From Paenibacillus koleovorans NBRC 103111 (GTDB taxonomy: Bacteria > Bacillota > Bacilli > Paenibacillales > NBRC-103111): a DNA stretch of 64,000 bases. Positions 45,148-54,022 of this stretch are shown here, piece after piece. Under the pieces are notes generated by a model. That model worked only from the letters and a program-made list of their open reading frames with translations, searched no databases and was not told the DNA's origin. Position numbers and translations under genes: made by a program. The stretch is taken from NCBI RefSeq assembly GCF_004000845.1, contig NZ_BIMA01000019.1, positions 1 to 64,000 on the forward strand, read 5' to 3'. How positions within the stretch are numbered: position 1 is the stretch's first letter; each line of letters opens with the position of its first letter.

Positions 45148-45993
45148 TTAGAGCAAGGACTGCACGAGCTGCTGCGTATAGGCATGCTGCGGGTCCTCGA
45201 GTATTTGATCGGTCAGTCCTTGCTCCACAATACGGCCGTCCAGCATCACCATCGTCCGGTCGGCGAGCATACGAATGACGCCGAGATCGTGCGAGACGAG
45301 CAGCATGCTGATGCCGAGCTCCCGCTGCAGCTGCTTGATTAAGTCCAGCACGTTGGCTTGAACCGACAAGTCCAGCCCCGTCGTCACCTCATCGAGCAGC
45401 AGGATGGACGGTTGATTGGAGAGCGCCTTGGCGATCTGCACCCGCTGCTGCATGCCGCCTGAGAAAAGCTTGGGCGCTTCCTTCATCCGGAACAGCGGAA
45501 TGTGCACCCGCTCGAGCAGCTCGCGTCCCCGGGCTTCCATCGCCTGCACGTTGCGGCTTCCCGCGGCGATCATTTTCTCGGCGATGTTGCCGATCGACGT
45601 AAACTCCATGCGCAAGCCTAGCATAGGGTTCTGGTACACTTTGCCCATCAGGTGGTTGCGGATGTACCGCTTCTGCTGCTGGGACTCCTCGAACAAATTG
45701 ACGGAACCGCCTTTGTAAGTTCGGATGTAGGCTTCGCCTCCCGTGACCTCCTCGTCGAAGTAGACGCATCGCATCATCGTAGACTTGCCGCTGCCGCTTT
45801 CACCCACAATACCGAGCACCTCGCCGGGATACAGGTCGAACGTAAGTCCCTGGCACGAGTATACGGTGCCGCAGTCCGGGCAATAGTTTTTGTCCAGCAC
45901 GCGAGTGTCCGGGTTGGCACACCTCTCGCAGCCGCCGCCGAATTGTTTGCTCATGTTCCTCACGGACAATACCGGAGCCGTCTCCTTACGCAT
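45148..45993 (-). CDS. phnK: C-P lyase accessory ABC-type protein with Cys cluster
   Basis: A 281-residue ATPase: LYPGEVLGIVGESGSGKST, KVYQNPMLGLRMEFTSIGNIAEKMIAAG, FSGGMQQRVQIAKAL, LLLDEVTTGLDLS and VSHDLGV. PhnK docks on PhnJ. Between the first strand and the Walker A motif is an insertion with five cysteines (22, 25, 38, 41, 47: CERC, CPDC, C) not found in E. coli PhnK and resembling a zinc or iron-sulfur site. It overlaps phnJ by eight bases. Confidence 0.92.
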   Translation of the reverse strand: MRKETAPVLSVRNMSKQFGGGCERCANPDTRVLDKNYCPDCGTVYSCQGLTFDLYPGEVLGIVGESGSGKSTMMRCVYFDEEVTGGEAYIRTYKGGSVNLFEESQQQKRYIRNHLMGKVYQNPMLGLRMEFTSIGNIAEKMIAAGSRNVQAMEARGRELLERVHIPLFRMKEAPKLFSGGMQQRVQIAKALSNQPSILLLDEVTTGLDLSVQANVLDLIKQLQRELGISMLLVSHDLGVIRMLADRTMVMLDGRIVEQGLTDQILEDPQHAYTQQLVQSLL

Positions 45994-46843
45994 GGCCGAC
46001 CCTCCCCTCCGAACCGTTCAACCGACTCAGGCAGTAGCTCGTATCGTTGCATTGGTAGTACGTCCCCTCCGCCTCCTGATCGAAGAGTTCGTCCAGGAAC
46101 GTATCCTCCGCTCCGCACAGCTTGCACGCCTTGCCTTGGAACGTCTCCGCTTCGAACGGCACATCCTCGAAAGCCAGCGACACGACGCGGGTGTAGGGCG
46201 GCACTGCATAAATCTTTTTCTCCCGCCCGGCACCCAGCAGGATCAGCGCTTCCGACTCGTGCAACTTCGGATTGTCGAACTTCGGGATCGGGCTCGGCGC
46301 CATCACATAGCGGTCATGCACGAGCACCGGGTGATCGGCGCCGGTCGTCATCCCGCGGTACTTCATGATCTGCTCGAACAGCATGAGCCACTCCCCGCTG
46401 TATTCGTTCTCCCCGTGCAGCTTCTTCGTCTCTCGCTCGCTCGGCTCGTACATGCGCAGCGGCTCCGGCATCGGCACCTGCAGCACCAGTATCTGGTCCG
46501 GACGAAGCGGAACTTCCGGGATGCGGTGACGCGACTGAATCAGAGTAGCTTCGGTTGTCTCGTCTACCGTCTCGACGCCGGTCGTCTTGTGGATGAGCTT
46601 CTTGATGCTGACGGCGTTGACCGATTCGTCCGAGCCTTGGTCAATGACCTTCAGCACGTCGCGCTTCCCGATGAGGGACAGCGTCAGCTGCAGCCCGCCG
46701 GTTCCCCAGCCGCGGCCGATCGGCATTTCCCGTGAGGCGAACGGCACCTGGTAGCCGGGGACGGCAATCGCCTTGAGCGTCGCGCGGCGAATTTCCCGCT
46801 TGGAGCCTTCGTCGAAGAAGGCGAAGTTGTAGTTTAGTCGCAT
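45986..46843 (-). CDS. phnJ: C-P lyase radical-SAM subunit
   Basis: A 285-residue protein and the catalytic subunit that cleaves the carbon-phosphorus bond. The iron-sulfur and radical cysteines of the family are present: Cys240 and Cys243 (CKLCGAEDTF), Cys265 and Cys271 (QCNDTSYC). The N-terminal NFAFFDEGSKREIRRATLKAIAVPGYQVPFASREMPIGRGWGTGG block is highly typical. It sits between phnI and phnK with overlaps on both sides. Confidence 0.96.
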   Translation of the reverse strand: MRLNYNFAFFDEGSKREIRRATLKAIAVPGYQVPFASREMPIGRGWGTGGLQLTLSLIGKRDVLKVIDQGSDESVNAVSIKKLIHKTTGVETVDETTEATLIQSRHRIPEVPLRPDQILVLQVPMPEPLRMYEPSERETKKLHGENEYSGEWLMLFEQIMKYRGMTTGADHPVLVHDRYVMAPSPIPKFDNPKLHESEALILLGAGREKKIYAVPPYTRVVSLAFEDVPFEAETFQGKACKLCGAEDTFLDELFDQEAEGTYYQCNDTSYCLSRLNGSEGRVGHA

Positions 46844-47997
46844 GCCGGTACGCCCTCCTCTTGCGGCTTCGGATTCGCCTGTCTCGTCTTCCTCACGTCG
46901 TTCAGCTTCGATTGGAACGTAACGTAGTGCGGCATTTTCAAGTGGGAGATGAACCCGGTCGACTCCACGGAATCGATATGGAAGAGCACGAATTCCTCGT
47001 TCTCGGTCGGCACCGTCTTATCGCCGCGCTCCAGACTTTTGTCCAGAATGCTCATCGCAATCGCCTTCGTCTCGTTCTGCCCGAAGCAGAGGCCATAGCC
47101 GAAATCGAACTGAAGCTCCTTCCTGCCGCGCTCCTTCTCCACCATAGCCGGGATGAGCATCTCGACCTCGGTTGCCTTCAAATCGCCGATGTAGTACGCC
47201 TCCTCCTCGTCGTCCGAGGGGCGTGTCGGGCTGTCCACATAAACCGGCAGCCGGCCGACGCGCAGCTCCCCTACCGTCGGATGAACCATGCCGTAGCCGC
47301 GAATGACCGCATAGGCCATCGAAGTAACCGCTCCTGTCTGCCCTCGCGTCAGCACCTGCAGCTTCTGGCTGCGGCTCGCCGGGAACGTCAGGCTCGAGCG
47401 CGTCACATCGTCCGGCTCCCGCGAATCGAGCGGGCATTCGGGCAGCAGCCCTTCCTGCCGCAAGTAGTCCAGCACCTTCGGAATCCTGGCTAGCGACTCG
47501 GCAGCCTGTCGGTCGCCGCCGGCGCCGGCATAGGCAGCCTCCCGGGTGTCCCGTTCAAAAGCGAGAAGCCACTCTCGGACGGACGCTTCGCTCTCCTCCG
47601 CCAGCTCGAAATCGAGCAGGCGGTGGCTGTAATCGGTCGTGGCGCCCAGCAGCTGGCCGCCGGGAATGTCCTTGAAGCTGGCCGAGATACGCCGCTCCAC
47701 CCGCATGTCTCCCGAAACGACCGTGCGGGAATAATGTTTCCTCGGCAACGTCGAGCGGTAGGCCCGCAGCAGGAACACCGCCTCCTCCGGGTTGCCTTCG
47801 GCTTGTTTGATCGCCAGCGCGGCCAGCGTCTCGCTATATAGGCTGCTCTCCGACATGACCTGATCGATCAAACCGCGCAGACCGCCTTCAATCGACCGGA
47901 CGTCCAGGACGACGCCTTGGCGAACCCGCTCGTACTGGAGCAGTCGGAGCGACTCCTCGATCGCAGCCGTCCCGCCTTTCACCGCTACGTAAGCCAC
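46834..47997 (-). CDS. phnI: C-P lyase nucleosidase subunit
   Basis: A 387-residue subunit of the core complex. It begins MAYVAVKGGTAAIEESLRLLQYERVRQG and carries AYRSTLPR, SASFKDIPGGQLLGATTDYSHRLL and the metal-site-like SILDKSLERG-HIDSVESTGFISHLKMPHYVTFQSKL end. PhnI attacks ATP with phosphonate to release adenine. It overlaps phnH and phnJ. Confidence 0.95.
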   Translation of the reverse strand: MAYVAVKGGTAAIEESLRLLQYERVRQGVVLDVRSIEGGLRGLIDQVMSESSLYSETLAALAIKQAEGNPEEAVFLLRAYRSTLPRKHYSRTVVSGDMRVERRISASFKDIPGGQLLGATTDYSHRLLDFELAEESEASVREWLLAFERDTREAAYAGAGGDRQAAESLARIPKVLDYLRQEGLLPECPLDSREPDDVTRSSLTFPASRSQKLQVLTRGQTGAVTSMAYAVIRGYGMVHPTVGELRVGRLPVYVDSPTRPSDDEEEAYYIGDLKATEVEMLIPAMVEKERGRKELQFDFGYGLCFGQNETKAIAMSILDKSLERGDKTVPTENEEFVLFHIDSVESTGFISHLKMPHYVTFQSKLNDVRKTRQANPKPQEEGVPACD

Positions 47998-48608
47998 ACG
48001 CCCGCCTCCTCTCTCTCAACCTGAGTCGTACGCGGCAGCGCGAACAGGCGATGCTCGGCATCCATGAACAGCAGATCAAGTCCGAGCGGAAATTCGACAT
48101 TGCGCTCCGCCCGCAGCTCGACCCAATCCGGCTGCGGCTCCAACTGCACATAGCTGGCGGTCTGAATGCCCGGGCCTCTGAGCCGGAGCCCTCGACCATG
48201 ACCTTGTGCCTCGCTAATCGACTCCACCTCAATGATGACGGTAGCCGAGTGGTGCGGGTCGGCCAGTTTGCCTATCTTGGCGTTCCGCAACGTATGCAGG
48301 ACATCCTCCGGCACGGCGTCGCGCAGGACGAAGACATAGTCCGCCTTCTCTGTCTCGACCGCCCTCGCATACGTCGTCTGATTCAGGAACTGCGTCATCA
48401 CGGCCGCTTCCTCGCCCGAGACGACCTTGAAGGTCACTTCGGTATCGAGCAGCATATGCGCGAGCAGCATTGTAGTCGGGTAACAGCCGCCTTCCGGCTC
48501 CAGCTTGCCTGCCTCCTCCGCCAGGTCGACCACCAACCCCGGCCTTGCCATCGCTTGTACGACTTTCCGATACGACGTCTGTATGTCGTGCACGAAATCC
48601 AGCTTCAT
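47985..48608 (-). CDS. phnH: C-P lyase core subunit PhnH
   Basis: About 207 residues. ATG 48608 is eight bases after GGAG; a GTG nine bases upstream is less well placed. Segments DFVHDIQTSYRKVVQAMARPG, LLAHMLLDTEVTF and the C-terminal DLLFMDAEHRLFALPRTTQVE match PhnH, a PLP-like fold without cofactor. It overlaps phnI by 13 bases. Confidence 0.93.
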   Translation of the reverse strand: MKLDFVHDIQTSYRKVVQAMARPGLVVDLAEEAGKLEPEGGCYPTTMLLAHMLLDTEVTFKVVSGEEAAVMTQFLNQTTYARAVETEKADYVFVLRDAVPEDVLHTLRNAKIGKLADPHHSATVIIEVESISEAQGHGRGLRLRGPGIQTASYVQLEPQPDWVELRAERNVEFPLGLDLLFMDAEHRLFALPRTTQVEREEAGVWLT

Positions 48609-48623
48609 CGCTTGCACTCCTCT

Positions 48624-49049
48624 CTACTCGGTGTCCATCGTCTCGAACTGGACCTTCGTCTTGCGGATCGGCTCCTCGAGTACATGCCGCTCCGCCTGCA
48701 ACCGCTCCGACTCGGCCTGCAATACCGCCGTCCAAGCAGCCGTCTCCTCGAGCTGCGCCTCGTACGCAGCGTCGATCACCGCGAGCCGGTACGCCATCTC
48801 GGGCCGATCCCCGCTCAGCAAGCCGACACCCGTATGTCCGGCGATCCGGACCTTGCATTCGGTCACCAGCGTTTCGCCCAAATAGAACAAGCTGTTCTGA
48901 GCCGTCTCTCGGACCTTGACCATGACCAGTCCGTGGTTGGGTGTTTCGAGAGTAGTTACTTCGTATCGGCCTTCAATTTCTTGCGCCAACGCGGCGGCGA
49001 TGTCAGGCGCGCCGTCTATCAAAATCTCCGTTCGCTGCTTCCGTTTCAT
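48624..49049 (-). CDS. phnG: C-P lyase core subunit PhnG
   Basis: About 141 residues. ATG 49049 follows GGGAGG by six bases. Family features are EVTTLETPNHGLVMVKVRETAQNSLFYLGETLVTECKVRI and the GVGLLSGDRPEMAYRLAVIDAA segment. It is a small core subunit that pairs with PhnI, just downstream of the regulator phnF. Confidence 0.93.
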   Translation of the reverse strand: MKRKQRTEILIDGAPDIAAALAQEIEGRYEVTTLETPNHGLVMVKVRETAQNSLFYLGETLVTECKVRIAGHTGVGLLSGDRPEMAYRLAVIDAAYEAQLEETAAWTAVLQAESERLQAERHVLEEPIRKTKVQFETMDTE

Positions 49050-49071
49050 GCCGAGCCTCCCTGATGGATTT

Positions 49072-49776
49072 CTATACCTCATATGTGAAATAGTCACCGC
49101 GATAGAGGGTTCTCGTGAACTCCAGCGTCTTCCCCGTACGCAGGTCCTCGCAAGCCGATTCCAGCACGAGCAAGGGGATCAGGCTGGAGCAGGCCAACAG
49201 CGATCGCTCGTACTTGGTCGGGAACGAGATGCTGAGCAGCGTCTGCGCAGGGCCGCCAAGCTCCGTGAAGCCTCTGCTTTTGTAGAATTCGTACATCGAT
49301 GTGATGTCCCGGCCTACCTGCTCGATGTCCTGGAACAACACTTCCGCTACGTAAGAAATATGAAGCGCGATCGGCTGGCGCGACACCATGCGGAGCCTGC
49401 CGATTTTGAACACCCGATCCGTCTCTTCTACACCGAGCGCCTTGAAAATTTTGCGATTATACTCTATCGGCTCGCAGAATACGTTTCTGGACTGATAGTC
49501 GTAGCCCAGCTCCAGCATCTTCTTGCTGAAGCTCTCGCTCGCGGATAGCAGCAGCGGAATGCGCTGGTGGCGGTCCTTCACGAAGCTGCCCCGGCCTTGC
49601 TTGGAGTAGATGTAGCCCATCTCCTGCAGCCGCTCGTAAGCTTTCCTCGCCGTGATGCGGGGGACGCGGAACTGCTCGGCCAAGTCGTTCTCGGACAGCA
49701 GCTTGTCTTCGGGCTCGTACTGACCCGCCTGGATCGCGGCGATCAGGTGATCCATAATATCCTGTTCCTCGGACAT
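49072..49776 (-). CDS. phnF: GntR/UTRA regulator of phosphonate use
   Basis: A 234-residue regulator: winged helix with LLSENDLAEQFRVPRITARKAYERLQEMGYIYSKQGRGSFV, then a UTRA ligand-binding domain (KIGRLRMVSRQPIALHISYV). PhnF-type proteins control phn operons. It is second in the operon, six bases after the hexapeptide gene, so it is probably autoregulated. Confidence 0.9.
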   Translation of the reverse strand: MSEEQDIMDHLIAAIQAGQYEPEDKLLSENDLAEQFRVPRITARKAYERLQEMGYIYSKQGRGSFVKDRHQRIPLLLSASESFSKKMLELGYDYQSRNVFCEPIEYNRKIFKALGVEETDRVFKIGRLRMVSRQPIALHISYVAEVLFQDIEQVGRDITSMYEFYKSRGFTELGGPAQTLLSISFPTKYERSLLACSSLIPLLVLESACEDLRTGKTLEFTRTLYRGDYFTYEV

Positions 49777-49782
49777 CCTCGC

Positions 49783-50418
49783 TCAGCCCCCGTACTTCTG
49801 AATGAAGGTCTCCACATCGCTCAGCTCGAAAAACCGTTCCTCCAGCACCTCTCTCGGCCAATCCCACCAGGCGATCTGCAGCAGCTTGGCCGCCGTCTCG
49901 GCGGGAAACCTCACCTTGATCGGCCTGGCCGGCACGCCCACTACGACCGTGTAAGGCTCGACATCCTTCGTCACGACTGACCCCGACCCGATGACCGCTC
50001 CGTGGCCCACTCGAACTCCTTTCATCACGATCGCTCCATGACCGATCCAGACGTCATGCCCGATCGTGACGCGGTTATCGCGCCGCCAGTCGAAGATCTC
50101 TTCGTCATCGGTTGCGGCGAATCCGAATCCGGCCCTCCGGTATGTCATATGGTGCTGCGTCACCCGGTCCATCGGATGCTGAACCGGATTCAGGCATACG
50201 TGCGATGCGATCGAAGTGAACTTGCCTACCTCGCAATAATTCATCGTGACTTCATCCATCGTGTACGTGTAGTCACCGATTGTGGATTCTATGATTTTGT
50301 TCCCGGGACCGATCGACGTCCAAGCACCGGCATGGCTGTTGACTACAGAAGCGCTCGCATGTACGGTCGGTTCGCCGGACAGTCTCGCTGATGACTCAGG
50401 CTGGTGAATAGGCTGCAT
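49783..50418 (-). CDS. Hexapeptide-repeat acyltransferase of phosphonate operons
   Basis: A 211-residue left-handed beta-helix protein with repeats of the form [IV]GxxxxI ([68 protein letters not shown]) and the xenobiotic acetyltransferase-like [12 protein letters not shown] segment. A family of this kind is known as a frequent partner of phn genes; its substrate is uncertain. It is the first gene of the operon, with GGAGG eight bases before ATG. Confidence 0.88.
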   Translation of the reverse strand: MQPIHQPESSARLSGEPTVHASASVVNSHAGAWTSIGPGNKIIESTIGDYTYTMDEVTMNYCEVGKFTSIASHVCLNPVQHPMDRVTQHHMTYRRAGFGFAATDDEEIFDWRRDNRVTIGHDVWIGHGAIVMKGVRVGHGAVIGSGSVVTKDVEPYTVVVGVPARPIKVRFPAETAAKLLQIAWWDWPREVLEERFFELSDVETFIQKYGG

Positions 50419-50445
50419 CCTGGCATCCTCCTTATGGCTTCGAAT

Positions 50446-50455
50446 CTGGTACCAG
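50446..50455 (-). promoter_or_regulatory. Candidate PhnF operator
   Basis: A perfect 10-base palindrome, CTGGTACCAG, lies 28 bases upstream of the first phn operon ATG. It fits the TGGT...ACCA arms reported for PhnF-type sites in other bacteria; assignment is inference. Confidence 0.5.
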
Positions 50456-50606
50456 TCTAACTTGATGCCAAGTTGGGAAGGTTATTGCAATGTAAAATGG
50501 CCATGAAGATCGTGTAAATCCCCTCCATTCCGCTTGCAACCTTCCAGCACTTACTCTCGTTTAAAAGGAGGCAACCTTGCTACATACATAGAGAGGAAGA
50601 TTCCTG

Positions 50607-51740
50607 ATGACCCATACTATGAAAAGAAGCTTGATCGTTCTCGCGACCGTCACGTCCATGATCGCCCCGGTGGCGGCCTACGCGGACCAGCCTCCAGCAC
50701 CCGTGCAGGCCGTGCCGATCTCGGCGCCCATTGCGGTTCCGATTTCTGCTCCTATTGCGGTTCCGATCTCCGCACCGATCATCCTGCCGATCTCGGCTCC
50801 ACTGCCGTCTCAGCAAGTTACGGTACAGGTGAATGGGCAAGCGGTCGAGGTAGCCGGCTATCACGCCGATGGCGCACAAGAGCCGATGCTGCCGCTGCGC
50901 GCCGTCGCCGAGAAGCTCGGCTTTACCCTGGAATGGAACCCGGTTACTTATTCGGTCGACCTGTCGAAGGACAACGTGTTCACGACCGTCACGACGGGCC
51001 AGGATCGCTACACGGTCAATAAAATGTACGTCACGCTGGGCACGGCGCCTGCCCTGGTGGACAGCAAGCTGTTCGTGCCGGCTTCGTTCGTGGGACGCAT
51101 CCTGCACGGTTCCGTGGAAACGAAGGACGGTTCGGTATCCGTCTCGCTCCAGGAGCAGAGGAAATCCGTGGAAGCGAAGGGCGTCATCACTTCGATTCGC
51201 ATCGGCGAGCGTTCCTCTTCCGTGCACATTCAAGGCGCCGGTACCGATGGAATCGTCCTCAATGTAGGCCCGGAAACGCTCGTCGAATCCAAGGCTGGGG
51301 CGAAGCTGGCGCTTAGCGACCTGCATCCCGGCTTGACCGTCGATGTCGAGCACTCGATCATTTCGACGATGAGCCTTCCGCCTCAGACGGCTGCATACCG
51401 CATCACCGTTGCCGATGCCGCACTGCAAGCCGGGATGATCGGCACAGCCGGCACCATCGAAGAAGTGCGCACCGGCGACTCCGGCTCAGCCAGCATCCTG
51501 ATCCAAGGACAAGGCCTTGACGAGCAGACGCCGGACGAAGTGGTGCTTACACTCGGGGAGAACACTCTATTCGTAGCTCCGAACGGCGCGGCGATCGACA
51601 AGAGCGCTGTTGTCAAAGGAGCGGAAGTGATCGGCTTCTACGGCCCTCGCCTGACTCGCAGCCTGCCGCCAATTGGCCAAGCATGGAAGGTTGTCGTGAA
51701 GCCAGCCCAATCGCAAGCCCAACCGCCTGCCGCCGAGTAA
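50607..51740 (+). CDS. Secreted stalk-domain (copper amine oxidase N-term) protein
   Basis: A 377-residue protein with signal peptide (KRSLIVLATVTSMIAPVAAYA). Residues about 35-68 hold four copies of an eight-residue Pro-Ile-Ser-Ala-Pro repeat. The stalk domain follows (TVQVNGQAVEVAG, LPLRAVAEKLGFTLEWNPVTYSVDLSKD, LFVPASFVGRIL). The C-terminal half is beta-rich and unassigned, with two similar stretches (GVITSIRIGERSSSVHIQG and GTIEEVRTGDSGSASILIQG). GAGAGG lies ten bases before the ATG. Stalk domains are common surface modules in Paenibacillaceae. No catalytic role is seen. Confidence 0.85.
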   Translation: MTHTMKRSLIVLATVTSMIAPVAAYADQPPAPVQAVPISAPIAVPISAPIAVPISAPIILPISAPLPSQQVTVQVNGQAVEVAGYHADGAQEPMLPLRAVAEKLGFTLEWNPVTYSVDLSKDNVFTTVTTGQDRYTVNKMYVTLGTAPALVDSKLFVPASFVGRILHGSVETKDGSVSVSLQEQRKSVEAKGVITSIRIGERSSSVHIQGAGTDGIVLNVGPETLVESKAGAKLALSDLHPGLTVDVEHSIISTMSLPPQTAAYRITVADAALQAGMIGTAGTIEEVRTGDSGSASILIQGQGLDEQTPDEVVLTLGENTLFVAPNGAAIDKSAVVKGAEVIGFYGPRLTRSLPPIGQAWKVVVKPAQSQAQPPAAE

Positions 51741-51905
51741 GCGAGCAACAGCTAATAGCCTCCCCCTATCTCAGGGTGGAGGTTGTTTGTGTGTAAGGAA
51801 TTGAGCGGGATGAACTATAGCCGCCCGGTTGAGCGATCGCTACAATGAGGGGGACAGGACAAGCTGGACAAGCTGAAGTCATTATGAAGAAGGAAGTGGT
51901 ATTGG

Positions 51906-53126
51906 ATGAGAAAAGGAAAAAAGCCAAGCCGCTGGCAGAGCGGCATGATCGGCTTCGCCTGCGGGGCGGTGTTTTTCTCGGGGCTGTCTTATGCGGCCGG
52001 CGGAGCGACTGGGATCGAGGTGTATTTCCGCGAGTTGAAGTACTATTTCGACGGGGTGCGGAAGGAGCCGCCGCCGGAGCAGCAAGGCTTCTTATACAAG
52101 GATACGACCTACGTGCCGCTGCGCTTCTTGACGGAGGCGCTGGGCAAGCCGGTCGGCTGGGACGACGCCACGAGCTCGATCTTCGTAGGCGAGCGCCCGG
52201 TCGGGCTGCCTACACCGACACTCGCGCCGACTGCTACGCCAACGCCTTCGCCGCCCGCGAACGGCGGATCGCCCGTCGGCTCGACTCGGCTGCAGGTGTT
52301 CCCGGCGGATAATCCGTGGAACATGGAGATCAGCGGTCTCCCGGTGCATCCGGACTCCGACAAGTTCATCGCCTCCATTGGGCTGTCTACACGGCTGCAT
52401 GCCGACTTCGGCACCGTCTGGGACGGCGCGCCGAACGGCATTCCCTACACGGTAGTGGGCGGCGATCAGCCGAAAGTGAACATCGCCTTCACCGACTACG
52501 GCGACGAGAGCGACCCCGGCCCTTACCCGATTCCGGCAGACGCGCCGATCGAGGGCGGGCCGAACGGCGACGGCGATCGCCATGTGATCGTCGTCGACAA
52601 GGACAACCTGCAGCTGTACGAGCTGTTCAACGCACGCCCGGCCGCGAACGGCGGCTGGGAAGCGTCGAGCGGCGCCCGCTGGGACCTGACCTCGAACGCG
52701 CTTCGGCCGAAGCGCTGGACATCCGCCGACGCGGCAGGGCTGCCGGTCTTCCCGGGACTCGTCCGCTACGAGGAAGCCGCCGCCGGCGAGATCAACCATG
52801 CGCTGCGCTTCACGGTCAGCAAGACGCAGAAAGGCTTCATCGCCCCGGCGACGCACTATGCCTCGAGCAGCTCCGACCCGATCTTGCCGCCGATGGGATT
52901 GCGGCTCCGCCTGAAGGCCGACTTCGACATCTCCGGCTACTCGCCGACGAACCAGGCGATTCTGCGGGCGCTCCAGAAGTACGGCATGATCGTCGCGGAC
53001 AACGGCAGCAGCCTGTACTTGAGCGGCGCTCCCAGCCCGCAGTGGAACGATGACGACCTGCGCAAGCTCGGGGCCTTGAAGGGCAGCGACTTCGAAGCGG
53101 TCTACACCGGACCGATCGAGCGTTAG
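51906..53126 (+). CDS. Secreted stalk-domain protein with unassigned C-terminal domain
   Basis: A 406-residue protein with a signal anchor (MIGFACGAVFFSGLSYAAGGA), a short stalk module (IEVYFRELKYYFDGV, FLYKDTTYVPLRFLTEALGKPVGWDD), a Pro/Thr linker, then about 270 residues starting RLQVFPADNPWNMEISGLPVHPDSDKFI. The large domain contains GDGDRHVIVVDKDNLQLYELFNA and HALRFTVSKTQKGFIAPATHYAS and looks like a secreted sugar- or wall-binding fold, but I do not recognise its family. It lies 165 bases downstream of another stalk protein. Confidence 0.8.
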   Translation: MRKGKKPSRWQSGMIGFACGAVFFSGLSYAAGGATGIEVYFRELKYYFDGVRKEPPPEQQGFLYKDTTYVPLRFLTEALGKPVGWDDATSSIFVGERPVGLPTPTLAPTATPTPSPPANGGSPVGSTRLQVFPADNPWNMEISGLPVHPDSDKFIASIGLSTRLHADFGTVWDGAPNGIPYTVVGGDQPKVNIAFTDYGDESDPGPYPIPADAPIEGGPNGDGDRHVIVVDKDNLQLYELFNARPAANGGWEASSGARWDLTSNALRPKRWTSADAAGLPVFPGLVRYEEAAAGEINHALRFTVSKTQKGFIAPATHYASSSSDPILPPMGLRLRLKADFDISGYSPTNQAILRALQKYGMIVADNGSSLYLSGAPSPQWNDDDLRKLGALKGSDFEAVYTGPIER

Positions 53127-53383
53127 CGCTTTGTCAGTTGCAGCAGCTCATTTGTGTAAAGCCAGCACTTGCGCTTGAATATATGTGGTTCTGTCCAGGT
53201 AATACTTATCGTAATCTATTCGCAGGTGCCTAATACGTTCCAAATCGGACCGCGGAACTTTAGCGGACTAAATTGCATCACTAAGCAGGAAGAGTTATAC
53301 TAAGTGTAACCCAATTTTCCGTAGGGAAACAACCCTGCGTCAATCTCTTTACTTCCAAAAGCCGCCCTTCAAGGCGGCTTTTG
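53127..53383. other. Intergenic region ending in a shared terminator
   Basis: About 250 bases without a gene between convergent units; only the hairpin at 53357 stands out. Confidence 0.5.
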
Positions 53384-53385
53384 TC
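53357..53385. terminator. Bidirectional terminator
   Basis: AAAAGCCGCC (53357-53366) and GGCGGCTTTT (53373-53382) form a perfect 10-bp stem with a 6-base loop, with A- and T-runs in the stem ends. Confidence 0.85.
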
Positions 53386-54022
53386 ATGATCCCATCGTCT
53401 TGTCGGTCGAAGCGGCTTGATCCATTGCTGTCTTAATTCCCTGAGTAGCAACCACTCGAATGCGATATTCGGCGATTTCATCGAGATTCATGCTCGTTAG
53501 CTGAGCCAATGCGCTGAGGATTCGCAGCATATCCGTGTCGTCCACTCGAGCGGTCTGACCCTTAATTCTATACGGGCTGACTATTCGTCTCTTATCGACC
53601 ACTTGCGTTTGTTCCACTAAAGCTGTACTGTTTACTCGGGGATCGAATGGTCTCTCTAAGTCAACGTTAAAATACAGCTTGTTACCATACTGCTCGTCCG
53701 TCAATGGAATGACCATGACCGTATTACCTCCACTGGTTCGTACGATAACAGCTGGGCGAGTTAGATCCTGCTCCGATCCAACAACAGGCGAAAAGTTTAC
53801 ATTGTACACGCATTGTCGAATAATTCTGAACTTACCAGGGGCTCCAAAAGGTACGTCCGGGAGCCAACCGCTTTTTGCCTTGATTCGCATCTTAGTTAAT
53901 TCCACCAGTTGTCCAGCATATTTGAGCGCATCTTCGGCAGACTCTGTTTCCAAATCACTATAGATCGCTTCTAGTAGAAGACGCACTTTCTGTTTTTCTT
54001 CGTCCGATTCTCGTAGCATCAT
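53384..54022 (-). CDS. MazF/PemK-like toxin with N-terminal extension
   Basis: A 212-residue protein. Residues from about 70 onward match the PemK/MazF endoribonuclease fold: RQCVYNVNFSPVVGSEQDLTRPAVIVRTSGGNTVMVIPLT, then NSTALVEQTQVVDKRRIVSP. The first ~65 residues are a helical extension (EEKQKVRLLLEAIYSDLETESAEDALKYAGQLVEL) not usual for MazF. GGGAGG precedes the ATG, which overlaps the partner's stop (ATGA). It is AT-rich relative to flanks. Probable mRNA interferase; activity is not shown by sequence alone. Confidence 0.78.
   Translation of the reverse strand: MMLRESDEEKQKVRLLLEAIYSDLETESAEDALKYAGQLVELTKMRIKAKSGWLPDVPFGAPGKFRIIRQCVYNVNFSPVVGSEQDLTRPAVIVRTSGGNTVMVIPLTDEQYGNKLYFNVDLERPFDPRVNSTALVEQTQVVDKRRIVSPYRIKGQTARVDDTDMLRILSALAQLTSMNLDEIAEYRIRVVATQGIKTAMDQAASTDKTMGS

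Noticed and set aside
53127-53356. Small gene between the stalk protein and toxin gene
   Set aside because: Short frames there have no ribosome-binding site or family resemblance.
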